From Polytrichum commune (lineage: Eukaryota > Streptophyta > Polytrichopsida > Polytrichales > Polytrichaceae), in assembly GCA_950295325.1 (NCBI GenBank), contig OX485803.1, forward strand, positions 47,757,554 through 47,821,553: a stretch of 64,000 bases of DNA, written 5' to 3'. The position numbers and the translations under genes were made by a program. A model generated the notes under the pieces. The model worked only from the letters and a program-made list of their open reading frames with translations. It was not told the origin of the DNA and ran no database searches. Within the stretch, counting starts at the first letter, position 1. Each line of letters starts with the position of its first letter. Shown here one piece after another: positions 1-13,307 of this stretch.

Positions 1-786
1 CAACTGCACTATCAGAAGAGCCTTCCAGTTGCTCAACGCTTCCCAGGTATAATAAAGCTTTACACAGTATTAGGGAGCAATGAAAGGGAACTACCAATGA
101 CCTCCAGAGAACCACTGATTCCCACATAAGTTGCACACACGAGGGAAGACAGGAACATAAAGGCATGACATGCAAGAATTGACCAAAAGACAATAATTGA
201 AGAGGAAACCACTGAAGGAAACATAGATAATATCATTGGAGACAAAAGCTCCAGTGAAGAAAACATAAGGAAAGGTGAAAATGTGCAGCTCCATCTTTGC
301 CAGTGAGTGCCTTTAGATTACAAGCTGTAGTTAACAGTCCAACTTGAAGTGAACACACCACATCATGTTGAATCCAGGCAGCCTTGAACTTCCAAAAGTC
401 AAGAATACAGAGCTGTAGGACACTGCAGACACAGGCCAAGAGAAGCAGTTGGCTGATTTAAAGAGACTCTAAGTAACCTCATGATACAAATCTACAATCC
501 CCAAATTGATATCCTCTTCTACTACCTGATTAAGTATGACCCCGTAATACACTTTCACGAATTGAAAACGGAAAGATATCACACCACAATAATGTGCACT
601 TTCCACTTTTCTACAAGTCTATTGATGTGAATACTGAACCTGAAAAAAGTGTGGGGTCAGACCTGTTTTAAGAGGTCAAGAATCAATGTTCCAAAATAGA
701 AGGGGATCAGAATCCGGCATATGGGAATAACAACTATCGTTATCAAAACAAACCCAGATGCATAGTACCAAAGCAGATGTGTGAAG
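1..786. other. 3' flank / probable 3' UTR of the TRFL gene
   Basis: No coding region is supported here. The short open frames on the minus strand have no recognisable content. The stretch lies immediately downstream of the TRFL stop codon, so at least part is probably its 3' UTR. I found no clear AATAAA signal on the minus strand, so the transcript end is unknown. Confidence 0.4.
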
Positions 787-3700
787 CTATTTCCTATGTA
801 CAGTTCGCCCACTGCGGCTTGTGCTTCCACCAGAGGAAGCAATTGGAGGAATCTGATTTTGCAGAGCTGCCAATTCCCTGACACGAGCTAAGATTGGAGC
901 AGGAATTGCTGCTGTGAACTGCTTCTTTCTTTCACCCTTTTGACAAAAACCAGAATCTAGTTAGTTCATGGAACTCCTGCAAATAAAGAGATTGCTCACT
1001 CTAGACATTGTGACAAAAGAAGACCAGGTATCAATTAACTAGAGAGGTCAAAATGCACTCATATCAGATGAAGACCCACTGATGAAGCATACAATGTTGG
1101 AAGCTGGACATCCTTAAACAGATCTACGACATAACAAGAGGAGCGCGTCAGGGTCGGTTCTACCTGCTTAGGTGGATGCAGCTGCGCTCGACTAGCTCTT
1201 AATAGATTTCGCCACTTGTCCTGCAAGGAGAAACAAAACACTTCAAATATCTGAAATTTTCTCCACAGGAACATCAAGCTAACTCTTCAACAAAATAAGA
1301 GAAAAACCCTTTGGTTTGGAGACATTGAACATCCACATGAAAAAACAGGTTTCCAGAAACTGCTTGTAGTAAGCTATATTAATCTCTTGATATACGAAGG
1401 GCTCTGCCTCAACAGTGAGGATCCAGCAATCTTACCTCTCAACACTTCATAGTTTTAGCTATATAACACATGCTTTCATGAGAAAATAAGAAAAAATCGG
1501 CCCATAGGCTGAGGCATTCGTCTAAAAATGAACAAATGTGTAGAAAACCACAACAACCAATGGAAGAAAAGCCGCTTTGAAACTGAAAGGAAAAAACCTC
1601 CCAACTCATGACCTCTTGAAACCACTTATCAAAGATGGTAAGTGCCAACTAATAACACTGACCTTTAAATCAACTGCAGTCCTATACCCAACAGCTGCAA
1701 ATGCTAGCTTCTTGATATCCGCCCATTTTCCCCCGCCACACCGAGCAACACCCTCAACCAATGTCATGACTTCTCGCAGAGTCCACGGCCTGTGATGTTT
1801 CCGCCTTGTTCCACCATTAGCAGTTGGAACAGTTGCAACAGGCTGTTCACCCTCGGGTGCCCTGCTATCTAGAGGCAAAATTTGCGGGTTTATGGAAGAA
1901 TCAACTGGCAGGACTGGCAGTAAACATGACACTTGGTCCCCAGCTCCTCCATTCAACTCAGTTAAGCCATCCTGCCAACAGGCAGACCTTGTTAGGATCA
2001 CAATTTGAAAAGGAATAATTCCTTTCACATGTTGCTAGACATGTCTTGTGGAACTTGACAAGTCAGCAGGGGTGACGCAAAATAGCTGTCATCAGAGACA
2101 ACTCTAGGTAGGTTGGTACTTTCACAGCCCTTCCTGTGCAGCCCATTGACAATCCCCAATAAGAGATTTCTAAGACTATTAAAAATGCAAGAAAGAGGAA
2201 GGCCCAAACTTCCACTATAGTAATCCAACTGACATGTCCATATAAACAGGACAGGAGTAGAAATCAACCAGCAGTTCAGAAAAGTCAGGAGGAAAAGACA
2301 AGCTCTAGATCTGCCAACAGAAGGCAGGACCTGAGACACAAAGCAGCCTCACAACAGAAGAAGTTTACTACCTTCTCCATGCCTAACGCAGCAGGTAGCC
2401 GAAATTTAACTTTACGAACAGCTCCATCTGTGTCTTGTCGTGCAACACGGGCAGTGGTGTGTGCCATCTTCACTAGCTTTGCAGCCCTGCCATCAACCTT
2501 CCGCTTCTGTATTTGACAAGCTCATAAACATCCAGAATCAGTTTCTCCACATACAATATCGTGACAATTCATGGGGAATCATCCTATCTTGGCTAGGTGG
2601 ATGTGCTAAAATAACCAGCTGTTCTATGCCCAAACACAGAAAAGGGGTTTGCTACTCCAAAACTTATCAGACATTCCTTATGACAAACTAAGGACCTCTG
2701 GAGTAGCTTACAGTGACACTGTCATGACATACAAATGCATGCAGATACAAGGACCTGGTAAATATATAACACTGGACAACCTAAGGTAGACATTTATCAG
2801 ACATGCACCTGACTCTGAATCTGTTAAGTGCAGTCTAGGAAGACCCTGCACCATTTCTAGAACTGCCTCATCTGCTAGAAACACAACAACTAATCTCCTG
2901 CACTCCAAGTCTCACAAGAGCCAAACGACCAAACATACGTGAAAGTGTACATACCATAACACCATTCATTGGTTTCGAACGCTGAACTAGAGAGAGGTTG
3001 GGACGGGAAGAGTTCCGCAATACTGGTCCTCTAAGAGTACCATGTCGCCCAATCATATCAGCTGGACCATCTGTTTCCACTGTTCTCCAAGACAATCTTG
3101 TTGACATTTCCTCTCCTTCAGAATCCCCAGATGCTAGCCTGTTGACTGGGGTACCACCACCAGCTGCCTCCCCCTCATCTTCAAAGTACCTTCGATTGGG
3201 CTTTCGCTGCCTTTTGCCTCCAACTGGCTCACCTGTGGTTTGTTCATCTTTATGAAGGTCCAGAAATAATCTTGTTACTAACCATAGATGGTACTTATGT
3301 AAAGTCCAAATGCCAAGAATTTACATGTAATTGAAGAGAATGCACATACATAATGGCATGTATACACAAGGCAACAACAGTGTAGCAGTATACTTACCGG
3401 TATTTACAACCTCCCCATAGATGGCTATTTGACCACCTGCAGCACCAAGCCCGTTCAAACTCCCAGGAATAACATCAAAGCCACCTCCCGAGGAAACTAC
3501 CACTGGGGCAGTCACTCTCCGATATGAACGCTTACTCTCTGGCCCATAACTTGCCAATAATGCCCCCCCATTGCTCCCCTGTACTTGCGCCTCATTAGTT
3601 GCATCCCTCCCTGTGACTCCAACATTAGGTGTTGATTCTGAAGGAAGTGGTTGCTCAGCTGACGCCTGTTGATCCAACCTAGCTTTTAAATTGCTGTGGG

Positions 3701-5704
3701 CAGGCAGCTGAGAGGAAGACTTCAAAACTGCATTTCGCATACCAGCAGAAATTTGGCGCTTCAGCCAGTGTTTGTCTTTCACTGACGTTTCCCGACCATA
3801 AGTTGACCGAAAAGCTTCATGGAGTTCACGAATTGAGAGGTTATCCAAGGACATTTCATGATTTGAGACAGTACCAACACCAGGTACCACCAACCCCGGT
3901 TTATCGAATTTTGCAGTGCGAGTGAAAGGCTTCTGAGTAACTGCAGTCCTTGCCCTGTGAGCACTGGCAGAACGAACAGAGCTGCGATGAGACCCCCAAC
4001 CAGAGGATACTCTTGGGGAGATAATTGTCGCCCTTGTAGGTATCCTTTCAGGCAACATAAGTGCCATTGCAGGCTCGCCACTACTTGAATTCAGTGCTTG
4101 CGGGCCCAATGCAGGATCAGTCCCAGCTTCAAATTCGAAGTACTTGGGATTAGGTCGACGTTGTCTCTTGTCGCCACTTCCATCTCCTGCAGTGTAATAA
4201 GGAGAGGAATTACTGTCATGACCAAGAACACTTCCTGCTGACTCTCCTCCAGTGGGAAACCGCTGCTGCTCCTCACCACCCACTCTCAATAACATGGTAT
4301 CCAACACCTGCACATTCCATGTCATGAAGATAATCTCAGGAGGAGAACACCCTGCTACTATTTGTTATATAACAGGAATACCGTTTCACATGCTCCAAAA
4401 TAAATACACTGAATTCAAAGCATGGTGTCTGGATCGTAAAATACTACACTCAACCTCGGCTCAATAGATCCCTTCTGTGCTAGTACTGGAAAACTCACAT
4501 ACCTCAAGCCGTGCTCTAAGTTTCTGTCGTTCGGCAGCAAGGTCTCGAAGGGGCACTGCCACACACAAACTCAAACCTGTTAAACAACTTGTATCAAGCT
4601 ATTTACTAATGTTCAGTTCCATGTACTTATTACAAAAACGAGAAAATACTTGTTTAGGACCCCTTAGGTATTGACATCCTCTAGAGATGCAGTGAAATAC
4701 TACAAAGAACTAATAGAAAAACCAGTGAAATCTAAAGAAATTAGAATTGATAACTATCCAGATCAACAAAACAAAACAAAAAAGATAAATCGCCTGGCAG
4801 GCAAAATCTAAACGATGCATTGTGATTACCCCATCTAAAATGTTTGGCAGTTTAACTGACTATCAAAACCCCAACAAGAATCTCTAATATTGCATTGAGG
4901 TAGACATAAAAATAGCCCTCTTAAAACAAGGTCGACTTAGAACAATTACTCGCAAAATCATCATTGGTTAAAGGCTAAAGAACTTACAAACATCATCTTT
5001 CCCATCTGATTCATCTTCAGCTGAATCTACATAATCACTGCCTTCATCATCCTCCTCATCCTCATTAGCATCACTACCTTCTGGATCAAAGGAGGAAAGT
5101 CCACTCCCCGACCCGCTAACAAGGGACTGAAATACTTCATCTTCTGTAGCAGCAAGGACTGATCCATCATCTCCAACCTGCAGAAAAATCAAGTTTCTGA
5201 GTGTTGCATCAAAATGAACTTAAGACTACTACTACAACATCTTAACCAAGTGTGTGAATAGGAGTATCACTACTCTATCCAAATACTGTCTCCAAGTTTC
5301 AGAGTGCCTAAGGACAGCAGTATAAGTGAATGACTTAACCATAATCGTTCGGCAACATCAATCTGTTGCAAATGCAGCAACACATAGAACACAAACCTAG
5401 AAAGTAATTGTTAGGGCCTGAACCTTAACATCAACACCATCAGAGTGTAAAACCTTCACTGAAGACAAGGCAAATGCACAAGATCCTACATGCCACCACA
5501 CGCTGGCAAACTCATCAATGACATACAGTTATAACATCCTTAATAGTATCAAGCAATGTCCACATAGTATTGGAAATAAGTGAATACCTTGACAAGTTTG
5601 TAGACCATGCGGTCCTCCACAACCGGCTTGACTGCTGCAGGGGTCCCCTCTCTTGTTGAAGAGGCAGGTCGTTCAACACTTCCATCCTCTGTAGGCTCCA
5701 GCAT
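787..5704 (-). CDS. TRFL: TRF-like (TRFL) single-Myb telobox protein, 9 coding exons, 732 aa
   Basis: This spliced gene encodes a nuclear DNA-binding protein of the plant TRF-like family. Coding exons, in transcript order, are 5704-5588, 5177-4988, 4555-4503, 4307-3398, 3232-2955, 2506-2372, 1971-1663, 1220-1164 and 936-787. They total 2199 nt with frame kept at every junction. The N-terminus holds the conserved RMVYKLVKVGDDGSVLAAT segment (about residues 32-50), followed by an acidic run at 75-102. A RETSVKDKHWLKRQI motif lies in the large fourth exon. The Myb domain covers roughly residues 620-675 and carries the telobox VDLKDKWRN at 661-669, split by the intron after K664. The C-terminal IPAPILARVRELA helix is typical of the family. 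The start is the first ATG after an in-frame TGA. Some Arabidopsis TRFL proteins bind telomeric duplex DNA and others do not, so telomere binding is inference. Confidence 0.9.
4988..5177 (-). other. TRFL exon 2, acidic low-complexity segment
   Basis: This exon encodes residues 40-102 plus one base of the next codon. Its second half is a Ser/Gly stretch followed by an Asp/Glu-rich run (ANEDEEDDEGSDYVDSAEDE). Both boundaries are strong: CTGCAG acceptor and TT|GTAAGT donor. Such acidic tracts often act in protein contacts or activation, but nothing in the sequence shows which. Confidence 0.85.
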
Positions 5705-8585
5705 CGCCACTAGGACAATTCAATCTATAGAATTACAGGGACACAATCCTGCAAGGACAACACTTGTATCAGATTGTGAAGCGCCACAGATCTCAAAATT
5801 ATTTTCCACCAACCCCTTCATCACTTTAAGATGAACAAGAGAGAAGCAATACGGGTCAGATAGATTGACGTATACAATAGTGAACAAACAAATCAAAGTA
5901 GGACCTGAAATGTTCTCAGGTTAGGATAATCAAAGCCTTCATATAAGGCTTAGGAGGCTGCAAAGACTACAGCTAGAGCCAATAGAAGTAGACATCATCA
6001 TTCTCAAAAGCCAGGAGGATGCTTCCTAAGAACTTCTAGAACTCATAAGACCTCAAGTATGTAAGCAAAAAATAGATGCAAGTCTACACAGAACTACAGC
6101 AGCCCTGCAAACAACCTTAACACACTCTTCAACCAAAGCACCCCTCACCACTTCCCCTTCCTACTCTACACTGTCCCCCCTCTGCTGGCAGACACATAGA
6201 CCGGTCTCTTTACAAGATCCACCATGTTGGAAGCATTCAAAGATTCTGGAGGCACCCTACATTACAGGTATACAAGGCCTCAAAATGCAGATCAATCTTT
6301 CAAGGATATTAAGAGACGCTCCTGGAGGTGCAATTCCAGGAACAAATTGCTGGTACCGATGCATTTATATGTCCTTCTAGTCTTCACAAAGTGAATAATA
6401 CTACAAGGACCGCCCACCCAGCCAGAAGGTTCCTCTCTTGTGGACTTTTGCTCAGAAATTTTAATACCGAGATCTAAAGTTCCAAACAGAAAGGTCAAAG
6501 TACATACAGGTATTTGTTCAACTATACATGAGAGTAGTAAATAACTAGTCGATGTACCTTACCTCCTATAACTAAATAACTACAGGTATTTACTTCCCCT
6601 CTTTCTAACAAAGATCTAATTAATCAAATTGTCCGACTAAAGCCAGACTTCGACAAGACACATTTCGAGATAAATAAAGAAGAGCTTGCTACAAACATTA
6701 ATCTTGCTGAACATGGACACTCTCAAAACAGGATACTTATATACTTCAATACCTAGTGAGATAATTGAAAGAAAATCGATGGATTGGAGACATAGATGAT
6801 CATCCTGTACAAAACTGCTTGCAGGTACAAAGCAGGGGATCAAGACACCATATTGGAGGAGACAACACAGGCCTTGACAACAATTAATAAATAGAAACCC
6901 AAGTTGGATCTCAATTGATTGCTGAATAGAGAAAGTTCTGGAAAATATGTAGAAATACCTGCAGGAAAGTTAAAAACAACTCCCTTACTATGACAGTGAA
7001 GTCAAAGTAGAATAAAGGCTCGTTTCGGTGGAGGATGTATGCTAGATTCTTTCGAATATTTTTTGTCGACATCTAAATGCTTGTAAAAAAAGCTGCAAAT
7101 GATCGAGCAATATTGAAATCGGGGAAAGGACGCAGGAAGTCCGGAAAGAAGGCACCAATTGCCTCAGTCACAAGTTAAGCACGTTTGTAGTACACAGACT
7201 TCTGTGCGAGAGGTCCTATTAAGGGTCGTAATTACATTGAGATAATCGAAATTAGTAAAACTGAGAAGTACTAAAGTCCCAAATATAAAAGAGGATTCGA
7301 GAAAATAGCAGTTCGAAACAGCAGTTGTAGGAGCAATAAGATTTACTTTGCTAAAGAAGAAGATACATGCAAGATAAAACAAAGAACAACCCTAAGAGCT
7401 GAGGTCAAAGATACGATCACAGAAGATATATATAACGCCTACCTAAAGTTTCCTATCCGATACATCTATCCTTAGAAACGTACAAAAGAGGTTTGTGTAA
7501 CGTAACTGAAGTTCTTTGTTATGCATACATAGGTAGGTACAATAACAACTACATCTAGGACCAAAGACCCAAATCGAAGCTGCAAGTCGATCAAAAAATT
7601 TACAGAATAGTAAAGGAGAACGGGCCGTTGTATATCATTTTTCATAAGGATCTGATTGATGATGAGCATATAATAATGTGCAGACACCGTTGCACTCACT
7701 TAAAATAAAAAGCGCGGGGTAGAGAAAGATGAGGATTAGTAACACTTGTGCTCACCTTTTTAAGCAACTTCCATTATGAGGTGCTCCAAAAGAAGTGCTC
7801 CCAAAAATCTCTCTCGATAAGAAATCGCTCTCAGTTATTAATTTCGCTTGACTTGTTTCAAATCCGTCGCATGCGTTTCAAGACAGCACCCTATTGACGC
7901 TGCTTTTAAAAGGATAAAAATCGAAATAAAAAGCTTATAAAAAGATTCCCTCAAAAAGAAAAAGAGATAAAGTGGAAGAAACCAGAAGCTTGCTACATAT
8001 TCATACCAGCCCAGATATATGCATCTGAAGGGCCTCGAGCGTAGGTGAAGAGGACTGCAATAAGTAACGAAGACGACATAGCCTAGATCAAGAAGATATT
8101 TTGTCAAAGAAGAGACGTTAGTTGGTTCGTTCGTTCATTCACTGCATTTCTTGTGGAAGTAGGAAGCCTCACAAGGTGAGTGCTAATGCAAAACCACGTC
8201 CCCACCCTCCAATTGATTTGGTTGGAAACCGGAAATCGGTATCACTCGAGAGGGGAGGAAAATCCATATGTTGCTGCAGCGAGGAAGGAGGGAAGAAGGC
8301 AAGGAATTGCCTTTTTATTTTGAAATAAAAAGGCATAGAGAAACTAAATGTGTAAAGGAGGAGATAGGAACAGGTAGAAGAATACGGAAAACAGGAAGAG
8401 GAAAAGCTGTCATTGCTTCTACTTAAAGCATAAGAAAACACACATCCGTCCCAACCCGAGGCACTCTCAGACTTGCATGCTCAGATTCATTGGGACACCA
8501 TTGAGAGCCTTCCTTCCTTCCCGCTCCCAAGAAACGACTGTCACCTCCTCACTACTTTAGGTAGGAAATTTTTGGTTGACTCACC
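5705..8585 (-). other. probable 5' UTR intron of TRFL
   Basis: No coding sequence is visible on either strand. A strong donor on the minus strand (GAG|GTGAGTCAAC, last exon base at 8585) and an acceptor (CCTAG, exon resuming at 5709, five bases before the ATG) would define one ~2.9 kb leader intron. Extra non-coding exons inside cannot be excluded. This is inference from splice motifs only. Confidence 0.4.
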
Positions 8586-9350
8586 TCACGTTATTGGCGT
8601 TCTTAAGACGCGAAACCAACCCCCGGCCACCACCCCCGCAATAAAAGAAAGAAAGCAGCACCACTCCCACTACTCGCGCAATTCACACGAGCCCCGTCCA
8701 ATTTCCGTCTCCGCGCACACAAACCTGGGCCATCTAACAACGCCTCCCCGACGCCCCCCTGAGCTCGCTCCACGGCCCCTTGCAATTGAAGCGCCAAAAC
8801 AGGGCCTATTGCCAACCGTTCTCCGCTGCGTTTCGCTCCTCCAACTCATTCACCCTCGGCCTCCCCGCATTCCTGAGATCAGCGCACACTCGTCCGTATT
8901 CCGCAGCATCGTCGGCGCAAGCGCGACAAAACCAGAAGCGAAGAATAGAAACAAAGAAGAGGAAAGGAGAGGGGAGGAGAGGAGGACACGGAGAGAGAGA
9001 GAGAGAGAGAGAGAGGAGGGACACAGGGAGGAAGAGAGAGAGAGGGGGAAAAAAAAAACAAGAGAGAGCAAGAGCTTCGGGCAAGAGAGAGAGAGCGACC
9101 GAAACTGTTCTCCGCTGCCCCTGCCCTCGCCTCGGGCTTCCGGGCAGGCCCCTCCAGTATTATGATAATGCTGCCCCCGGTTCTTCCCTCCCCAAGACCC
9201 CCCTCCCCCGGCGTCCAAACCCCGGGCCTCCCTCGCCCCGCCTCTCCGACTTGGCACGGGCCCGGCGTTTCAGCGGGTCGGGTTGGGGCGCGCAGGGTGG
9301 CTTCCGTGTTGCTCAAGACCCCCGTGCCGTGCCATGACGTTCCCATACTC
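8586..9350 (-). promoter_or_regulatory. GC-rich promoter/leader with GA/CT microsatellite
   Basis: Base composition changes sharply from the AT-rich surroundings to a GC-rich stretch. A (GA)n run lies at about 8990-9015, with GA- and A-rich flanks to 9095. Read on the minus strand it is a CT-rich leader of the kind common just downstream of plant transcription starts. It lies upstream of the proposed TRFL leader donor at 8585. Overlapping open frames on both strands here are low-complexity artefacts of GC content. The transcription start itself is not visible. Confidence 0.45.
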
Positions 9351-9573
9351 CGTAGGTACCCTATTGTTCATACCTACCTCCTAGCCCAGGTACCCGGAAG
9401 TCCGGGCCTCCCCACCTACCCATATAATAATAGCACGTAGGGTGGTGGGTTTCCATTAACTTATTACACATGTAAGGCCTCCCAGGCCACCAAGTTAGAA
9501 AACGCCCCGATCTCCACACCTCTTATTACACCCAAGGAGTTTACCCTTTTACTGCACATGTTTCATGGTACTT

Positions 9574-9745
9574 AATGTCACTTCCTATTTGGAATTATGC
9601 AATGCTATAGTGTACCTTTTTTTATCTTAATAATGTCGGCCTTTTATCAAGTGAAAGAAAGGTGTTGGTGTTCTATAATGTCCAAACAACCGAAGTGGTT
9701 TTTGTCGGTGGAGAGCGAGACCTATGGTGGATAGTAAGTGACACT
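9574..9745. repeat. MITE family A, copy 1
   Basis: The ends are inverted: left ATGTCACTTCCTATTTGGAA and, read from the right, GTGTCACTTACTAT. The core contains GTTCTATAATGTCCAAACAA. The same end and core motifs recur near 14352, 16967 and 21630. No open frame; target duplication not resolved. Confidence 0.55.
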
Positions 9746-11510
9746 AAACATCATAAACGGCGTAGTACTCGAGTCCAAAGCATGGGGAAATGACGTGGCG
9801 TTGATGTGGCACCACTTTCCTTGTCAAATCTTGTCAGTTCTAGTATAATCATATGAAGAAGAAAAAAAACCGTAAGGTGTGTTGTATGGTTTGACGCAAC
9901 ATGATGTGTTTTGAGAACAAAAAATTGTCACGTAGGGTTGAGAATTACTTTTGCACTCAAAGTGTTAAATCAAACGACACCCTACGATACTCCACCCAAT
10001 TTTGAAACTACCAAACTTGATGTTTGAGTCCAATCAAAATAAGGTTCGTTCAAGGGTGATTTGGACGTGAACATTGGGTTTCATAACACCATCACTTCAC
10101 GACCTCGTCCCTCCACTATTGTTGGCATGGGTATTGTTGGCAACTTGTGTCGCATAATTCGTCACACAAGTTTCCTTCTTCAAAGACGAACCTAGCATAT
10201 GTGAATCGGGGAAGTTAGCCTAGTGGAAAGTTTTGCGCAATATCCTTGGAAAAAGAGAGCAACTACAAGGAGTTGAATAAAAGTTTTGTCTTTTGCTTGG
10301 TTCGAGCATTCCCATGTTCTCTATTCGAGGTGTTGAAGCTACTTCCAATCTCTTCGTAGCCAAGCCCCATTCACATGAAGGTGGATGGAGTCTATATTGA
10401 CGAGGCACTTCCGCCATCTTGACACACACACATATATATATATAAAGGGAACCCTAAACAACACGACGTTATTGGAATTCAAGCAAGGAACCAATACGAA
10501 TGCCTTACGAGTTCTCGGAGTGTCGTTTCTAGACCACTCACAACGGTTCGCTTTTTGGATGTGTACATTAAACTTTGGCATTTGAATTAGGTGTGTCTAC
10601 AATAACACCTAAGCTATCATCTCATTGATTTCGCTCGCTTTCGAGCGTTGATGGGGCTCGTGATTTGGACCTAAAAGAAAACCCCATGCAATACGGGGTG
10701 ATATGATGGAGGTCGAATCCCACACAACAACAAATGAACAAGCAAGCAAGTTCTGAGCAAGTTCTGTGAAGGTGGCCGAGAATCGTGTGAAGCGATGGCA
10801 GGTGAAATCATGGCTCTCTCTCTCTCTTAAGTCGCGAGCTTGTCATAACTGTAGTTTGGAGAATCTGAAGTCGAAGGGGGGGGGGGGTAGGGGGAGGGGG
10901 GGTTAGGCTTGCACATCAATCATAAACCCCAACATTGCTTTTATTTTTATTTTTATTTCATTTTATTTTATGTGTTTGAGATCCCACTAACTTATTACCC
11001 TAGAGGGCGCTCTATTTCATTTTTACTACAGTCGTGCCGAAATGTAGTTATCATGGGATGGGGGGTCGTCAACCAATAAAGGATTGACATGTGGCACAAT
11101 TTGAGGGGGAAACCCATTTTTTCTCCATCGGAATCGTAGAGTGTCTCCTACGGTATTTTTCATAATGTGCATCTATGCCATCTTAATCGTTTCTCATAAC
11201 ATGTTTTGCTTAAGTATTTAAGGTATTAAGTGTTCAATTATGGTAGCGACCCTAGTTTCAACACTATTTCCTCTCCAAAAGGTAACAACTATGTACTTCA
11301 ACACAAATGCTCGTTGTATTATTGTGAGCTCTAAATACATAGGTCATTGGAGATTGGGGGGGGGGGGGGTAGGATTCAAATAAGATTTGTGACTTTGAAC
11401 ATTTTCAAAGAAATTAAAATCTACTATGATTCACGTGATTTGAATGTCGTTGCGTTCACAACAAAATTGCTACCCACGTAAAAGAATGAACCACCTATAT
11501 GGGTTTGACA

Positions 11511-11772
11511 AGGGGAGAGAAGGAATTATTGTATACGAGTGTATCTCTCATCCATCCAACACACACACACACCTTTAAAAAGCATGCAATCCAAAGGTTG
11601 CTATTGTTAGTTAATTACACATCATAATGAGTTTCAAAAAACACCGAAATAATCCACTTAGAAGTCATTTGAAATGAATCAGCAACAACCCTATCCACAT
11701 GGGGTCAAATTTCTATGTTGGATGGACAAGAAATACACTCATATGCAATAATCCCCCCCCCCCTCTCCCCTT
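11511..11772. repeat. inverted-repeat MITE, family B copy 1
   Basis: The left arm (GGGGAGAGAAGGAATTATTG, then a CTCTCATCCATCCAAC block) is matched in reverse by GTTGGATGG ... CTCTCCCC on the right. The same arrangement is found at 51377-51623, where a target duplication is visible. Confidence 0.55.
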
Positions 11773-13166
11773 ATGTGCTCAAAATGCCCACAATAGGCGC
11801 CTCTACCTTATGAGGTAGGTGAATTCCCCACAAAAGTTTCCCAATCCGAACTAGCTAGGCTCCATCCTCGAATCCGAAAGGCCACTTTGGGGTTTGAATA
11901 TAAATGGATCTGTTTCCAAGGCGGGTGGGGGGGGGGGGGATTTCTTAACGTAGTTTGAATTTGGAGTTGACTTGAAATTGGCCATGTGCACACGCCCGAG
12001 TTAGGTGCTTATATATATATAAAACAAGTGGAACTTGTGAGTGGGCCGTTCCTCATTGGATGTTGGGGGTCGAAACTTCATTCATTAGCACTACAATGCC
12101 GGAAATTTTATCCATTGTGAGCAAAATGATCAAAGGGATCCACGTCATGACAAAAGTGAACTATCATTCCTTGTCTACGTGGCAAGGAGAAGTCCTCTCA
12201 AAGAAGGTTGCTCTGTTAGTTTATATGTGTGCATATAATATTCCCCGTTCTTTATTTTCAAAATGTCTACTGCACATTGTTGTGTGTGATTAGGTTGCTA
12301 GGTTTTGCAAACATGTTGCCTCTATATCCATGCAAATCACATTGGGTCAACTCGTAATACATGGAATTATAATTATGTTTGTTCATATATATAGCAATTT
12401 CTATTACTATGGTAGCGTGTATTCAAAAAAGAGCATAGAATGTCGATATTTTAGCGTGAGGCAACCTAATTGTATGTGTACCATTGTAGGTGTTCTTGTG
12501 ATTGACTTACTTGGCAATTGTTATCCAATGTCAAGCATCTAAATGTTGCAACTTGTGAGTCATTTTCTCTAGGTGTGTGAACCATATATATCTTAGATCG
12601 AGTCAGTTTGCAAGTGGTGCTTCTTCCCCTTTCGTTCACACAATTTAGTGAACTAACAACCATTAGGAGATTCTTTCTTTCCTACTTCTGATGGCCCTAG
12701 GTTTCTTTTAATGAAACTCAATCCACCTAGGGATGCAAGCATGATAAAGTGGACCAAAAAAGTGCTCCAATATACTAAAACCATCATTTTGGGGGTCAAA
12801 TGTCTACAAGTAGCAACCGAATGTTGTTTAGATTGGATTTTTTTTTCAAGGTGTCCTCTATTGTTGTGTCGAGTACTCCAATATAGAACATGAAGATGTG
12901 ATTTTCAAGAATTATCGCCAAAGTAACACTCGAAAGAGAGATGACTAATTTTGGTATTGGACATGAATTGAATGACATGCAATATATTAAGCTTGGAGTT
13001 CGTACAACTTGAGGGCATTGTCAAAGAAAAATTACATAAAAACCATGAATTTAATACAACAATCAATTTGCATGTTAAACACACTCTAGACAATCACTTG
13101 TTCCAACATCACCTACTTGCACACCACGCGCATTGTCTTCTAAAATACGCATATTTTCTTTGACAC

Positions 13167-13307
13167 AACATTACTCAACCGATGAGCTATGTTTGTGAAC
13201 CCTGCAACAAATTCGAGAATAAAACCCCCGAGTGTTGGAATCCTAGTGTTTTAGACTAAATCTAAAAGTCGGGACAACTGAACACGATTCATCGGTTGAG
13301 TAATGTT
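13167..13307. repeat. short foldback element with 19-bp perfect inverted repeat
   Basis: AACATTACTCAACCGATGA at 13167-13185 is exactly reverse-complemented at 13289-13307, around a ~100-bp spacer. It looks like a small MITE or hairpin. No coding content and no clear target duplication. Confidence 0.6.

Noticed and set aside
3321-3397. Extension of the large TRFL exon past 3398
   Set aside because: An ACCG|GTAAGT donor ends the exon at 3398, and using it joins the next exon in frame with the duplicated KRQR motif. The extra residues beyond are intron.
8473-9165. A 230-codon plus-strand frame and overlapping long frames on the minus strand
   Set aside because: All fall in GC-rich, GA-repeat sequence and give low-complexity Arg/Glu/Ser or Pro-rich peptides. 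They overlap each other on both strands and have no domain, so they are composition artefacts in a probable leader/promoter.
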